In this document: piece after piece, positions 63,041-64,000 of the stretch | How the letters are laid out: each line of letters begins with the position of its first letter | Numbering within the stretch: position 1 is the stretch's first letter | Origin: Nitrospirillum sp034427435 | GTDB lineage: Bacteria > Pseudomonadota > Alphaproteobacteria > Azospirillales > Azospirillaceae | DNA length: 64,000 bases | Assembly (NCBI RefSeq): GCF_034427435.1 | Contig: NZ_JAXQNP010000003.1 | Location: forward strand, 1-64,000 | Direction: 5' to 3' | The notes under the pieces: generated by a model | Told to the model about the DNA's origin: nothing | What the model saw: the letters and a program-made list of their open reading frames with translations, nothing else | Databases searched by the model: none | Position numbers and translations under genes: made by a program

Positions 63041-64000
63041 ATGGGGTACCCGGTCGACACGCCGGTGCAGACTGCGCACGACAGCATTTTTCCCGAGGAC
63101 AGCGCCCACGCGGTTCTGCTGGGCCGTATCGATGCGGGCGAGGGGCCGACGCCGGTCCTGATCCGCGACGGTGAGATTTTCGACCTGTCGGGCGTGGCCC
63201 CGACCGTGTCCGACCTGATGAACCGGCTGGAACCGGGGCAGATCCCCGAAGGCAAGAGCATCGGCCGCGTCGCCGACTGGGACCTGAAGCCGAGCTGGGC
63301 CGGTGGACAGACCATTGCCCCCGGGCGCGCCAAGCTGCTGACCCCGATCGACCTGCAGTGCATCAAGGCCGCGGGCGTCACGTTCGCCGTGTCCGCGCTG
63401 GAACGCGTGATTGAGGAGCGGGCGCGCGGCGATGCGGGCAAGGCCCTGGAAATCCGCCAGGCCCTGTCCTCCCGCGTTGGTACCGATCTGCGCCTGGTGA
63501 AGCCCGGTTCCGAGAACGCCGCCCGCCTGAAGGAGGCGCTGATCGCCGACGGGCTGTGGTCGCAGTACCTGGAGGTCGCCATCGGCCCGGACGCCGAGGT
63601 GTTCACCAAGGGCCCGACGCTGTCGGCCATGGGCTGGGGCGTGGAGATCGGCGTGCGCGCCGACAGCCATTGGAACAACCCGGAGCCCGAGGTGGTGATC
63701 CTGTGCGACGGCCAGGGCCGCGCGCGCGGCGCCACGCTGGGCAACGACGTGAACCTGCGCGACTTCGAAGGCCGCAGCGCCCTGCTGCTGTCCAAGGCGA
63801 AGGACAACAACGCGTCCTGCGCCATCGGTCCCTTCGTCCGCCTGTTCGATGAGACGTTCACCATGGACCACGTGCGTGAGGCCGTGGTGCACCTGAACGT
63901 CACCGGCGAGGACGGCTTCGTCCTGGACGGCAAGAGCACCATGTCCGAGATCAGCCGTGATCCCCTGGACCTGGTCGGCCAGACCCTGAACAAGAACCAT
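63041..64000 (+). CDS. FAH-family 2-keto-3-deoxy-pentonate dehydratase-like protein (XylX-like), partial
   Basis: The open frame runs off the window end (320 aa so far). GGGAGGAG precedes ATG 63041. The fumarylacetoacetate-hydrolase fold is clear: GVTFAVSALERVIEERARGD, LWSQYLEVAIGPDAEVFTKG, HWNNPEPEVVILCDGQGRA, then GNDVNLRDFEGRSALLLSKA and KDNNASCAIGPFVRLFDETF. Glu/Asp metal ligands are in EPEVV and NDVN. The pattern recalls Caulobacter XylX, which dehydrates 2-keto-3-deoxyxylonate in non-phosphorylating pentose oxidation. The LacI gene upstream and operator at its promoter agree. The exact sugar acid is inferred. Confidence 0.85.
   Translation, partial: MGYPVDTPVQTAHDSIFPEDSAHAVLLGRIDAGEGPTPVLIRDGEIFDLSGVAPTVSDLMNRLEPGQIPEGKSIGRVADWDLKPSWAGGQTIAPGRAKLLTPIDLQCIKAAGVTFAVSALERVIEERARGDAGKALEIRQALSSRVGTDLRLVKPGSENAARLKEALIADGLWSQYLEVAIGPDAEVFTKGPTLSAMGWGVEIGVRADSHWNNPEPEVVILCDGQGRARGATLGNDVNLRDFEGRSALLLSKAKDNNASCAIGPFVRLFDETFTMDHVREAVVHLNVTGEDGFVLDGKSTMSEISRDPLDLVGQTLNKNH

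Noticed and set aside
1..64000. CRISPR arrays, tRNA or rRNA genes, phage structural genes
   Set aside because: I saw no regularly spaced repeats, cloverleaf-type sequences, rRNA landmarks or capsid/tail proteins anywhere in the window. The holin-like protein at 15906 is a stress-cluster membrane protein, not prophage.

Overview
The window is high-GC DNA from an alphaproteobacterium. The evidence is two TonB-dependent receptors next to glycoside hydrolases, a XylX-like FAH-family protein, LacI-type operators with a TGwTArCGkTAwCA core, and an entericidin/CsbD/SYLF stress set. A Rhodospirillales/Azospirillaceae-like host is my best guess, but no rRNA or marker settles it. The DNA from about 2690 to 4220 is clearly more AT-rich than the rest and looks acquired.

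Layout. 1-4260 is a small mobile/polymorphic-toxin region: an IS3-family element, an immunity-gene remnant decapitated by it, a cupin gene, a decayed second copy of the alanine dehydrogenase 3' end, an Rhs core tip with an HNH/endonuclease-VII-like toxin domain, and a probable immunity gene. The duplicated ald 3' ends, each with its terminator, bracket the Rhs module. 4282-12590 is ordinary metabolism and regulation: ald with a divergent Lrp/AsnC regulator, an SDR, a dienelactone hydrolase, a CaiB-type CoA-transferase, a thioesterase, a diguanylate cyclase and a TetR regulator. 12878-16554 is a cluster of small envelope/stress proteins ending in an entericidin-like lipoprotein too short for usual ORF cut-offs. 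16625-17914 is an Hsp70-like (YegD-type) protein.

18010-32344 is a polysaccharide-utilisation locus: LacI regulator, TonB receptor, GH3, GH30, Sde182-like DUF1593 protein, a second GH3, a carboxylesterase and a FucP-type sugar transporter. 32409-39453 holds an AEC transporter, RuvX, GatC-GatA (without GatB), a DUF3857/transglutaminase-like protein, RNase T2 and two paralogous small membrane proteins. 40056-46868 is a tripartite CzcA-type RND efflux operon plus an outer-membrane protein, followed by a chemotaxis receptor.

48836-64000 is a second carbohydrate locus: GH3, SGNH hydrolase, DUF418 membrane protein, tryptophan-halogenase-family flavoprotein, TonB receptor, isochorismatase-like hydrolase, GH35-like beta-galactosidase, LacI regulator and the start of a XylX-like gene. 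Three sites with a shared LacI-type operator core lie upstream of its GH3, GH35-like and XylX-like genes, so these probably form one regulon. Two genes here (GH3 and DUF418) are each broken by one missing base in a C-run; these are either real mutations or sequence errors.
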